Source: Bradyrhizobium vignae (GTDB lineage: Bacteria; Pseudomonadota; Alphaproteobacteria; Rhizobiales; Xanthobacteraceae). Taken from it: a stretch of 51,171 bases of DNA. The translations under genes were made by a program, and so were the position numbers. Location: positions 1 to 51,171 of the forward strand of contig NZ_RDQF01000055.1 in assembly GCF_004114425.1 (NCBI RefSeq). The letters run 5' to 3'. The first letter of the stretch is position 1, and the number at the start of each line of letters is the position of its first letter. The notes beneath the pieces are model-generated. The model was not told the DNA's origin. It saw only the letters and a program-made list of their open reading frames with translations, and ran no database searches. Below are positions 21,931-33,286 of the stretch, piece by piece.

Positions 21931-23985
21931 ATGCTTGATCTCGCAATCGTAGGCGGCGGCCCCGGCGGGCTGATGAGCGCCTGGTATCTGAAGCGCAAAC
22001 TCGGCGATCTCTGCCGCGTCACCATCTACGAGGCCTCCGACCGGCTCGGCGGCAAGATCGTCACGCGCAAATTCGATTCGGCGCCCGCCATGTACGAGGC
22101 CGGCGTTGCCGAGATCTACGATTACTCGATGACCGGCCCCGATCCGCTGCGCGAGCTGATCCAGCATTTCGGCCTCCAGACCATTCCCATGGACGCCGAG
22201 CAGGTGCATTTCGGCGGCGAGCTCCTCAATGACGTGCCGGGCATGCGCCGCAAGTACGGCGCCAAGACCGCGGCCGCGATCGAGGCGTTCCGCAAGCGCT
22301 GTACCGAGGTGATGTCGCCGATCGAATATTACGAGGGCGTCGGCGCGCACGACAACGAGAATCCCTGGGCCTACAAGACCGCCGAGCAGGTGCTCGACGA
22401 GGAGGTCGAGGACGACACGGCAAAGCGTTTCTTCAAGGTGATGGCGCGCTCCGACATCGCGACCGAGAGCCACAACACCAACGGTCTCAACGCGCTGAAG
22501 AACTATCTGATGGATGTCGACGGCTATATCGGCCTCTATTCCATCCAGAATGGCAACGAGCAGCTGATCGAGTGCCTGCAGTCGGAGGTCAATGCCGACA
22601 TCCAGCTCAATCACCGCGTGCTCACCGTCGGCAAGGCGCCGACCGGCCGCTATCAGCTCAAGATGATGAACGGCAAGGGACCGGAGACCCGCGACTTCGA
22701 TCTCGTGCTGGTCTGCCTGCCGCATTCCTGGCTCGCCACCCTCGGCTGGGAGGGCGAGCAGCTGCGCAAGTCGATGGTCAAGCACGTCGCCTATTTCGAC
22801 CGCCCCGCGCATTATCTGCGCGTCTCGATCCTGTTCGACGAGCCGTTCTGGGGCGAGAAGATTCCGGGCGCCTGGTTCATGTCGGAGGCCTTCGGCGGCT
22901 GCTGCGTTTACAACGAGGGCGCGCGCCACGACGTCGGCAAGCATGGCGTTCTGAACTGGCTCATTCCCGGCTCCGACGCGCTGGCTTTTGCCAATCTGTC
23001 GGATCAGGAGCTGATCGATGCCGCCCTGAAATCGCTGCCGGCTTCCCTCGGCGATGCGCGTTTGCATTTCATGGAAGGCAAGATCCACCGTTGGCTGTCG
23101 TCGGTGAATGCGCTGCCGGGCGGCTTGCCCGTGCGCGACGTCATGACCAATCACCGGCCCGAGCCGAAGGAGCATCCCGGCATCGTGGTGGTCGGCGACT
23201 ATCTGTTCGATTCGACGCTGAACGGCCTGCTCGACTCCTCGGACGCGGCGACCGACATCATCCTGACCGAGATGATGCGCCTGCGCCGCGAACGCGCGCA
23301 GCAGAACGAGCCGCTCTCGAACAAGATCGATCGCGATTATTTCGAGAACTATCGCGGCCTCGGCCCCTATCACGAAGCGTGGCGGCACTTCACCGATCCC
23401 GATTACCTCGCCAGGCTGATCGACATCGTCTGGGGCAAGGCTGCGGGGGCCAAGCTGCTGGTCGCGGGCTCCGCCAGCGGCGAGCTGGTCGGCGCGCTGC
23501 GCGATCGCGGCATCGACGCATGGGGAATCGAGAACAATCGGGCCATCCATGCCAAGACGCCGAAAGCGCTGAAGAAGTACAACAAGCTCGGATCAATCAC
23601 CGACCTGCCGTTCAAGGACGGCACGTTCGACTTCGTCTTCGAGACCAGCCTCTGCCACGTCTCCCCGAAGCAGGTGACCCGCGCCATCCGCGAGCTCAAC
23701 CGCGTGGTCAAGACCGGCCTCGTGTTCGGCTCGATCACCTCGGACATGGCGCCGGCATTGATCGACCGCTACGACCTCCTGCGTGGGGTCAAGAAGCTCG
23801 GCACCTGGTGGGAATGGTCCGAACTGTTCTTCGGCAACGGTTTCGAGCTTTCGATGCACCGCAAGGATTGTACCGATGCGCTCTGGGAGGCGACGCTCGC
23901 CGCCAACAAGGGGCCGGGGCAGTGGTATGCGGACGCGGACTCCTTGCGCTATTCGTTCTTCGATAAAGTCGAGGACGAGGACTAG
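21931..23985 (+). CDS. FAD-dependent oxidoreductase fused to a SAM methyltransferase
   Basis: A 684-residue two-domain protein. Residues 1-450 are an amine-oxidase/protoporphyrinogen-oxidase-like flavoprotein: dinucleotide motif IVGGGPGGLMSAWYL, then YEASDRLGGK, and the C-terminal FAD motif GIVVVGDYLFDSTLNGLLDS near 416-436. Residues about 490-650 are a class I methyltransferase: KLLVAGSASGELVGALRDRG (SAM loop, near 508), IENN, and FDFVFETSLCHV (post-loop). The substrate is unknown; the fusion suggests oxidation and methylation of one small molecule or lipid. An ABC exporter starts 132 bases downstream on the same strand. It sits where rpoC is normally followed by rpsL. Confidence 0.82.
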   Translation: MLDLAIVGGGPGGLMSAWYLKRKLGDLCRVTIYEASDRLGGKIVTRKFDSAPAMYEAGVAEIYDYSMTGPDPLRELIQHFGLQTIPMDAEQVHFGGELLNDVPGMRRKYGAKTAAAIEAFRKRCTEVMSPIEYYEGVGAHDNENPWAYKTAEQVLDEEVEDDTAKRFFKVMARSDIATESHNTNGLNALKNYLMDVDGYIGLYSIQNGNEQLIECLQSEVNADIQLNHRVLTVGKAPTGRYQLKMMNGKGPETRDFDLVLVCLPHSWLATLGWEGEQLRKSMVKHVAYFDRPAHYLRVSILFDEPFWGEKIPGAWFMSEAFGGCCVYNEGARHDVGKHGVLNWLIPGSDALAFANLSDQELIDAALKSLPASLGDARLHFMEGKIHRWLSSVNALPGGLPVRDVMTNHRPEPKEHPGIVVVGDYLFDSTLNGLLDSSDAATDIILTEMMRLRRERAQQNEPLSNKIDRDYFENYRGLGPYHEAWRHFTDPDYLARLIDIVWGKAAGAKLLVAGSASGELVGALRDRGIDAWGIENNRAIHAKTPKALKKYNKLGSITDLPFKDGTFDFVFETSLCHVSPKQVTRAIRELNRVVKTGLVFGSITSDMAPALIDRYDLLRGVKKLGTWWEWSELFFGNGFELSMHRKDCTDALWEATLAANKGPGQWYADADSLRYSFFDKVEDED

Positions 23986-24117
23986 CCGCGGGGCAGGTCG
24001 GATTCGCCAATTGTTTTGCCGAATTCATCCTGATCGCATAGAATCGGTGCAATAGCGGTTGCCGCTATTTTCTGGTTCTCTCTGCGGTCAGGCCGGCCGT
24101 CAGCATCGGTTGGTTTC

Positions 24118-26097
24118 ATGGCGTCCAAGCCCCTCCCGCCCGACAAACAGAAGCTCGCCGCGGAAGAGGCGGCCGAGCTCGACGACAAGCTTGCCCTCGC
24201 CAAGCCGGACCTCGAAGACGACGAGGATCAGGAGGATGACGAGCTGGAGCTCGACGACGAGGACGAGGACCTCGTCGTCTTTACCGCGCGGGAAGCCGCC
24301 GGCGCGCTCGCGACCATCGTCGGGTTCGTCAAACCCTATCTCTCCAACTACAAGCGGATGCTGTCGTTCGTCGCATTCGGCGTCGTGGTCGAGACGTTGT
24401 TCAACGTCATCATGCCGCTCAGCCTCAAGTTCCTGATCGACGACGCACTCGGCGAGGAGGATTTTCAGGCGCTCTATAAGATACTCGGCGCGCTCGCCGT
24501 CGCCGGCATCTTCACTTCGATCGTTGCGGTCTGGTACGAGCGCTGGGACGCGCGGCTTGCCGCCTGCATCATCTCCGATGTCCGCAAGCGCCTGTTCGAG
24601 CACGTCCAGGACCTGCCGGCGGCCTATTTCGGCCGCACCAAGCGCGGCGAGATCCTGTCACGCTTCTCGGTCGACCTCTCGGCCTTCGAAGGCTCGGTCA
24701 AGACCTTTGCCAACAGCGCCGCGCTGCCGTTCCTGGAGTTGATCGCCGGCATCATCCTGATGCTGTTCCTGAACTGGCAGCTCGCGGTGGTCGCGCTTCT
24801 GGTGTTCCCGATCACGCTGATTGGCCCGCGCATCCTCACGCCGAAAGCGGTGCAGGCCAATTACGAGCAGAAGCTCAACGAGAGCGCGCTGCTCGGAATG
24901 GTGCAGGAGAACGTGGCGGCGCAGGCCGTGATCAAGGCGTTCAGCCTGCAACGCAAGATGTTCGGCTTCTTCACCTTGCGCAACGACGAGACCCGCAACA
25001 AGATCGCCTCGGCCGCGTTCCTGTCGACCATGGTGGAGCGGACGGTCACCGTCTCGGTGCTGCTCCTGCACCTCGTGGTGCTCGCGATCGGCGCCTATCT
25101 GGCGACCAAGGGCCAGATCACCATCGGCACCTTCGTCACCTTCGAGAGCGCGTTCTGGGAGGTCTCCTACAACATCGCCCACGTGATGCACTTCATCCCG
25201 GTGTCGATCTCCTCGGCCGCCGCGATCCGCCACATCCAGGAGCTGCTGGACGAGCCGACCCGCGGTGCCGATCGCCCCGGCGCGCCCGATCTGCCGCGCA
25301 TCACCAACGACATTACTTTCGATCACGTCACCTTCCAGTACGAGGGCAGTCAGACACCGGTACTGGACAATCTCAGCCTCAAGCTCAAGGCCGGCAAGCG
25401 CATCGCCATCGTCGGCCCCTCAGGCTCCGGCAAGAGCACGCTGCTCAATCTGATTCTGCGGCTCTACGTGCCCAATGAAGGCCGCGTCACCATCGACGGC
25501 GTCGATGTCCGCAAGGTGACGTTGGATTCGCTGCGTCGGAGCATGGCGGTGGTGTTCCAGGAGAATATGCTGTTCAACATGTCGATCCGCGAGAACATCC
25601 GGCTCGGCAAGGAGGGGGCGACCGACGAAGAGGTGGAGGAGGCGGCCAAGAAGGCCGAGATCCACCGCTACATCATGAGCCTGCCGCAGCAATACGACAC
25701 GCAGGTCGGCGAGCGCGGAGACACGCTGTCGGGTGGCCAGCGCCAGCGCATCGCGATCGCGCGTGCGATCATCCGTAACCCATCCGTTCTGCTGCTGGAC
25801 GAAGCCACCTCGGCCCTCGACCAGACCACGGAAGCCGCGATCAACCGCACGCTGCTGAAGCTCGCCAAGGGCCGCACCATGATTTGGTCGACCCACCGCC
25901 TCGCGTCGGTGGTCGAGATGGACGAGATCATCGTGATTTCAGGGGGCAGGGCGATCGAGCGCGGCTCCCATGCCGAGCTGCTCGCCAAGAACGGCACCTA
26001 TCGCAAGCTGTGGAACGATCAGATCCACCAGCCGCATGGCGTGTCGGCTCACGCCGACGACGACAGCGACGAGGACGACGAGGACGAGGAGGAGTGA
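24118..26097 (+). CDS. ABC exporter, MsbA-like half transporter with acidic tails
   Basis: A 659-residue half transporter with an N-terminal six-helix membrane domain (about 70-370) and an ATPase domain (about 395-640). Walker A GPSGSGKST is at about 433-441, Q-loop VVFQENMLF follows, signature LSGGQRQRIAIARA at about 536, Walker B VLLLDEATSALD at about 557 and H-loop STHRL near 590. Residues 1-60 are extremely rich in Asp/Glu, and the last 15 are almost all acidic, which is unusual for MsbA-type proteins. It should export a lipid or hydrophobic compound, perhaps the product of the upstream FAD-methyltransferase protein. No strong ribosome site is seen before the ATG. Confidence 0.85.
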   Translation: MASKPLPPDKQKLAAEEAAELDDKLALAKPDLEDDEDQEDDELELDDEDEDLVVFTAREAAGALATIVGFVKPYLSNYKRMLSFVAFGVVVETLFNVIMPLSLKFLIDDALGEEDFQALYKILGALAVAGIFTSIVAVWYERWDARLAACIISDVRKRLFEHVQDLPAAYFGRTKRGEILSRFSVDLSAFEGSVKTFANSAALPFLELIAGIILMLFLNWQLAVVALLVFPITLIGPRILTPKAVQANYEQKLNESALLGMVQENVAAQAVIKAFSLQRKMFGFFTLRNDETRNKIASAAFLSTMVERTVTVSVLLLHLVVLAIGAYLATKGQITIGTFVTFESAFWEVSYNIAHVMHFIPVSISSAAAIRHIQELLDEPTRGADRPGAPDLPRITNDITFDHVTFQYEGSQTPVLDNLSLKLKAGKRIAIVGPSGSGKSTLLNLILRLYVPNEGRVTIDGVDVRKVTLDSLRRSMAVVFQENMLFNMSIRENIRLGKEGATDEEVEEAAKKAEIHRYIMSLPQQYDTQVGERGDTLSGGQRQRIAIARAIIRNPSVLLLDEATSALDQTTEAAINRTLLKLAKGRTMIWSTHRLASVVEMDEIIVISGGRAIERGSHAELLAKNGTYRKLWNDQIHQPHGVSAHADDDSDEDDEDEEE

Positions 26098-26497
26098 CCG
26101 GAGGCGTTCGGCTCCAAGGGAGCCGGCTTGGCCGATCCATGTCTCGTCTCCCAAGCGCGTGTGGTCCAGCACCGACTCATTGATTCTGTTGCGCAAGGCG
26201 TTCGGCCGACGTGGAGCCGCCAACTTTTTTCGACAAGCGGTTTGGGGGATCGGCCCCCGCGGATCGACCACTCCCATCGAAATCCCCGCGAGACCGCCCA
26301 ACGCGGCACGCCGGGAATGCTGGAAAGCCTGTTCGCCAGCCGTCAGATCTGTGTATGGGCAGAAAAAAGCCCTCTGTTTGATAATAAAACTATATTTAAT
26401 CCGGGTATAATCCTCTTTCGAGCCTAGCAGATCGGACTCTTCGTTCCCATGTCGGACGGGTGCGCGGAGGCGGCCAGGAGGCTATTTCTGCAGGCAC

Positions 26498-26580
26498 GTG
26501 AGGCGCTTTGTGACTGTCGTTTCACCTTGACTTGACCGATTCTCACTTATAGAAAGCGCCTCACTTAACGACAGGCGGTG
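26498..26580. repeat. Interlocking inverted repeats upstream of rpsL
   Basis: GTGAGGCGCTTT (26498-26509) is perfectly complementary to AAAGCGCCTCAC (26553-26564). CTGTCGTT (26514-26521) is perfectly complementary to AACGACAG (26567-26574), and TCACC (26522-26526) to GGTGA (26577-26581). The partners appear in the same order on both sides (A B C ... A' B' C'), so the pairings cross rather than nest. As RNA all cannot form fully at once; as DNA they look like paired binding sites around the intervening promoter-like segment. Confidence 0.6.
26527..26553 (+). promoter_or_regulatory. Candidate str-operon promoter
   Basis: TTGACT (26527-26532) and TATAGA (26548-26553) are separated by 15 bases, slightly short. 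The pair lies inside the loop of the 12-bp inverted repeat. If used, the rpsL leader would be about 440 bases. Confidence 0.3.
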
Positions 26581-26928
26581 AGCATCGCCAGCGTCGGAAC
26601 GGGCCACCCGTTGATCCCCAAGGACTAGATCCATAAGGGGTCGTAAAGGCGGGCACCAACCTCGACGAATGCCGCTCAAACGCTGTCGATCATAGCTAGG
26701 CAATGCCAGTGCGACTTTAGTTCTCTTGAGCATGTTCTCTTGAGATCGAATTCGGATGCATGACCTCAGTGCGCGGGCCGCGGCGTTACGCTGAACGGCC
26801 TCACTACTGCGGTCCTCTGTGGCGTCGAAGCGCTTTCCGCTCGTTGATGGAGCGGTTGGCGCAATTTCGCTTTGCGTGGGTTATTTCGCGCAAGGTGGCC
26901 CCTCGGGCGGGTGGCTCGAACAGAATTT

Positions 26929-26982
26929 GCGGACCCGGTGACGGGCCGCGGCAAGACAGCGGACCCGAGAGGGGCCGCGGCA
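26929..26982 (+). repeat. Two tandem hairpin-forming repeats before rpsL
   Basis: Two copies (26929-26953 and 26959-26982) share gcggaccc and gggccgcggca. Each can fold as GCGG-a-CCC(G)/(C)GGG-CCGC with a bulged A and a 4-base loop. The second ends 20 bases before the rpsL ATG. They could be a ribosomal-protein-binding leader for the str operon. Confidence 0.45.
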
Positions 26983-27002
26983 GAAAAAGGGTGAAGGCCA
27001 GA

Positions 27003-27374
27003 ATGCCGACGATCAACCAGCTGATCGCTCAACCGCGGGAAGTGCAGAAGTCGCGCAAGAAGGTGCCGGCGCTGCAGCAATCGCCGCAGAAGCGTGGTGT
27101 TTGCACGCGCGTCTACACCACGACCCCGAAGAAGCCGAACTCGGCGCTTCGTAAGGTTGCCAAGGTGCGCCTGACCAACGGCTTCGAGGTGATCGGCTAC
27201 ATCCCCGGCGAGGGTCATAACCTCCAGGAGCACTCGGTGGTCATGATCCGCGGCGGCCGCGTCAAGGACTTGCCCGGCGTGCGCTACCACATCCTCCGCG
27301 GCGTTCTGGATACCCAGGGCGTCAAGAACCGTAAGCAGCGCCGTTCGAAGTACGGCGCCAAGCGTCCGAAGTAA
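27003..27374 (+). CDS. rpsL: 30S ribosomal protein S12
   Basis: A 123-residue S12, in the decoding centre. TTTPKKPNSALRKVAKVRLT carries the lysine altered in streptomycin-resistant mutants in its wild-type form, as does GGRVKDLPGVRYH. The ATG at 27003 follows AAGG; the frame is open further upstream but homology starts here. First gene of the str operon; rpsG follows after 15 bases. Confidence 0.98.
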   Translation: MPTINQLIAQPREVQKSRKKVPALQQSPQKRGVCTRVYTTTPKKPNSALRKVAKVRLTNGFEVIGYIPGEGHNLQEHSVVMIRGGRVKDLPGVRYHILRGVLDTQGVKNRKQRRSKYGAKRPK

Positions 27375-27389
27375 GCGGGAACCAAGCCT

Positions 27390-27860
27390 ATGTCTCGTCG
27401 CCACTCTGCGGAAAAGCGCGAAGTTCTCCCGGATCCGAAGTTCGGGAACATCATCGTCACGAAGTTCATGAACTCGGTGATGTACGCCGGAAAGAAGTCG
27501 GTCGCCGAAGGTATCGTCTACGGCGCGTTCGGCATCATCGAGTCCAAGACCAAGCAGAACCCGCTCGGCGTGTTCGAGCAGGCGCTCGAGAACGTCATGC
27601 CGACGATCGAGGTGCGCTCCCGCCGCGTCGGCGGCGCGACCTATCAGGTTCCGGTCGAGGTTCGCTCGACCCGCCGGCAGGCCCTGGGCATCCGCTGGCT
27701 GATCGCGGCCGCGCGCGAGCGCAATGAGAAGACGATGACCGAGCGGCTCTCGGCGGAGCTCTTGGACGCATCGAACAACCGGGGGAACGCCGTCAAGAAG
27801 CGCGAAGACGTGCACCGCATGGCGGAAGCCAACCGCGCCTTCTCGCATTATCGCTGGTAA
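27390..27860 (+). CDS. rpsG: 30S ribosomal protein S7
   Basis: A 156-residue S7, primary binder of the 3' domain of 16S rRNA and the usual translational repressor of the str operon. MSRRHSAEKREVLPDPKFGN, PTIEVRSRRVGGATYQVPVE and RRQALGIRWLIAAARERNEK are diagnostic. The C-terminus FSHYRW is intact. fusA follows after 33 bases. Confidence 0.98.
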   Translation: MSRRHSAEKREVLPDPKFGNIIVTKFMNSVMYAGKKSVAEGIVYGAFGIIESKTKQNPLGVFEQALENVMPTIEVRSRRVGGATYQVPVEVRSTRRQALGIRWLIAAARERNEKTMTERLSAELLDASNNRGNAVKKREDVHRMAEANRAFSHYRW

Positions 27861-27893
27861 CGGCGAAACAAACGGACTCGCAAGGAACACCCC

Positions 27894-29966
<2,073 letters not shown>

Positions 29967-30006
29967 TTATCGTCGGTCTCAAGCCGACGATTGAACGGAG
30001 AGTCAA

Positions 30007-31197
<1,191 letters not shown>

Positions 31198-31213
31198 TTA
31201 CGAGAAAAGGGAC

Positions 31214-31254
31214 GGCGAGTAGCGAATGGTGACATTCGCTATTCGCTATTCGCC
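31214..31254 (+). repeat. Heptamer tandem repeat and hairpin between tuf and rpsJ
   Basis: GGCGAGTAGCGAATG-GTGA-CATTCGCT forms a stem, and the right arm continues as tandem copies of the heptamer (CATTCGC, TATTCGC, TATTCGC), so alternative registers can pair. No T-run follows. It divides the str and S10 gene groups and may partly terminate or process the transcript. Confidence 0.5.
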
Positions 31255-31278
31255 ACCCACTGAAGAGAGACCACGGCA

Positions 31279-31587
31279 ATGAACGGCCAAAATATTCGTA
31301 TCCGTCTCAAGGCGTTCGACCATCGTATCCTCGATACGTCGACCCGTGAGATCGTGAACACGGCGAAGCGCACCGGCGCGCAGGTCCGCGGACCGATTCC
31401 GCTGCCCACCCGCATCGAGAAGTTCACCGTCAACCGTTCGCCCCACGTCGACAAGAAGAGCCGCGAACAGTTCGAGATGCGCACTCACAAGCGCCTGCTC
31501 GACATCGTCGATCCGACCCCGCAGACCGTCGATGCTTTGATGAAGCTCGACTTGGCCGCCGGTGTCGACGTCGAGATCAAGCTCTAA
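31279..31587 (+). CDS. rpsJ: 30S ribosomal protein S10
   Basis: A 102-residue S10 (also NusE, the NusB partner in antitermination). [39 protein letters not shown] and [18 protein letters not shown] are characteristic. First gene of the S10 cluster; rplC follows after 52 bases. Confidence 0.98.
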
Positions 31588-31639
31588 GATTTTGGATCCC
31601 GTTCGCCAAAAGCGGACAAAGAGAACAGGAAGCAAGCCG

Positions 31640-32353
31640 ATGCGCTCCGGAGTGATCGCACAAAAGGTCGGGATGACGCGGGTCTTCACGGAGGCTGGCG
31701 AACATATCCCCGTGACCGTGCTGAAGCTCGGCAATTGCCAGGTCGTAGGCCACCGCACCGAAGAGAAGAACGGTTACGTCGCGCTCCAGCTCGGTTCGGG
31801 CAGCCGCAAGACCGTTTACATGCCCAAGGCCGAGCGCGGCCAGTTCGCGGTCGCCAAGGTCGAGCCGAAGCGCCGGGTCGAGGAATTCCGCGTCTCTGCG
31901 GATGCCATGATCCCGGTCGGCGCCGAGATCCAGGCCGACCACTTCGTCGTCGGCCAGTTCGTCGACGTCACGGGCACCTCGGTCGGTAAGGGCTTCGCCG
32001 GCGGCATGAAGCGCTGGAACTTCGGCGGTCTGCGCGCCACGCACGGTGTGTCGATCTCGCACCGCTCGATCGGTTCGACCGGTGGCCGTCAGGACCCCGG
32101 CAAGACCTGGAAGAACAAGAAGATGCCCGGCCACATGGGTGTCGATCGCATCACCACGCTCAACCTTCGCGTCGTCCAGACCGATGTCGAGCGGGGCCTG
32201 ATCCTCGTCGAAGGCGCCGTTCCGGGCTCCAAGGGCGGTTGGATCCGCGTGCGCGATGCCGTCAAGAAGCCGCTGCCGAAGGAAGCTCCGAAGCCCGGCA
32301 AGTTCAAGGTTGCTGGCGACGCGGAAGCCGCTCCGGCTACGCAGGAGGCGTGA
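31640..32353 (+). CDS. rplC: 50S ribosomal protein L3
   Basis: A 237-residue L3, an early assembly protein reaching toward the peptidyl-transferase centre. MRSGVIAQKVGMTRVFTEAG at the start, FAGGMKRWNFGG and GSTGGRQDPGKTWKNKKMPG (with the Gln methylated in E. coli L3) are visible. I use the ATG at 31640 on homology; the frame is open back into rpsJ. The C-terminus is an Ala/Pro/Glu-rich tail of about 20 residues. rplD starts 1 base after its stop. Confidence 0.97.
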   Translation: MRSGVIAQKVGMTRVFTEAGEHIPVTVLKLGNCQVVGHRTEEKNGYVALQLGSGSRKTVYMPKAERGQFAVAKVEPKRRVEEFRVSADAMIPVGAEIQADHFVVGQFVDVTGTSVGKGFAGGMKRWNFGGLRATHGVSISHRSIGSTGGRQDPGKTWKNKKMPGHMGVDRITTLNLRVVQTDVERGLILVEGAVPGSKGGWIRVRDAVKKPLPKEAPKPGKFKVAGDAEAAPATQEA

Positions 32354-32354
32354 G

Positions 32355-32975
32355 ATGGAATTGAAGGTCACCACCCTCGAAGGTAAGGAAGCCGGCTCGG
32401 TCCAGCTCTCCGACGCCATTTTCGGCCTCGAGCCGCGCGAGGACATCATCGCGCGCTGCGTGCAGTGGCAGCTCAACAAGCGCCAGGCCGGCACGCACAA
32501 GGCCAAGGGCCGCGCCGAGATCTGGCGCACCGGCAAGAAGATGTACAAGCAGAAGGGCACCGGCGGTGCTCGTCACGGCTCGGCCCGCGTGCCGCAGTTC
32601 CGCGGCGGCGGCCGTGCCTTCGGTCCGGTGGTGCGTTCGCACGCCACCGACCTGCCGAAGAAGGTCCGCGCCCTGGCGCTCAAGCATGCGCTCTCGGCCA
32701 AGGCCAAGGACGGCGATCTCGTCGTGATCGAGAAGGCCGCGCTCGAGACCGCCAAGACCAAGGCGTTGCTCGGCCACTTCTCGGGCCTCGGGCTCACCAA
32801 TGCGCTGATCATCGACGGCGCCGAGCTCAACAACGGTTTCGCCGCCGCGGCTCGCAATATCCCGAACATGGACGTGCTGCCGATCCAGGGCATCAACGTC
32901 TATGACATCCTGCGCCGTCAGAAACTCGTTCTGACCAAGGCCGCCATCGATGCGCTGGAGGCGCGCTTCAAATGA
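32355..32975 (+). CDS. rplD: 50S ribosomal protein L4
   Basis: A 206-residue L4, which lines the exit tunnel and in some bacteria represses the S10 operon. The tunnel loop region KMYKQKGTGGARHGSARVPQ and GGGRAFGPVVRSHATDLPKK are clear. GGAGG lies 9 bases before the ATG, inside the end of rplC. Its last 4 bases overlap the rplW start (ATGA), so translation is coupled. Confidence 0.97.
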   Translation: MELKVTTLEGKEAGSVQLSDAIFGLEPREDIIARCVQWQLNKRQAGTHKAKGRAEIWRTGKKMYKQKGTGGARHGSARVPQFRGGGRAFGPVVRSHATDLPKKVRALALKHALSAKAKDGDLVVIEKAALETAKTKALLGHFSGLGLTNALIIDGAELNNGFAAAARNIPNMDVLPIQGINVYDILRRQKLVLTKAAIDALEARFK

Positions 32976-33274
32976 GCAAGAACATCGAGCCTCGCCACTA
33001 CGACGTGATCCTGTCGCCGGTCGTGACCGAAAAGGCGACGATCGCTTCGGAGCACAACAAGGTGCTTTTCAAGGTGGCCGCCAAGGCGACCAAGCCGCAG
33101 ATCAAGGAAGCGATCGAGAAGCTGTTCGACGTCAAGGTCAAGAGCGTCAACACGCTGGTCCGCAAGGGCAAGGTCAAGGCCTTCCGCGGCACCATCGGCT
33201 CGCAGTCGAACAGCAAACGCGCGATCGTGACTCTCGAAGAGGGTCACCGGATCGACGTCACCACCGGTCTGTAA
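32972..33274 (+). CDS. rplW: 50S ribosomal protein L23
   Basis: A 100-residue L23 at the tunnel exit, the docking site of trigger factor and SRP. HYDVILSPVVTEKATIASEH, then FDVKVKSVNTLVRKGKVKAF, are family signatures. Starts by a 4-base overlap with rplD; rplB follows after 12 bases. Confidence 0.97.
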   Translation: MSKNIEPRHYDVILSPVVTEKATIASEHNKVLFKVAAKATKPQIKEAIEKLFDVKVKSVNTLVRKGKVKAFRGTIGSQSNSKRAIVTLEEGHRIDVTTGL

Positions 33275-33286
33275 GGTCGTACGACG

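Larger units (their letters stand above)
26098..27002. other. 905-base gene-free block upstream of rpsL
   Basis: No credible protein gene is present; open frames are short and lack ribosome sites. The block holds an AT-rich island with a perfect TATAAT at 26406-26411, an unusual set of interlocking inverted repeats at 26498-26580 enclosing promoter-like sequence, and two tandem hairpins at 26929-26982 just before rpsL. It separates the rpoC/FAD/ABC segment from the str operon. Confidence 0.6.

Noticed and set aside
26128..26427. 99-codon plus-strand open frame after the ABC exporter
   Set aside because: No ribosome site, no recognisable motif, and it runs into the AT-rich island; overlapping frames on the other strand are equally long.
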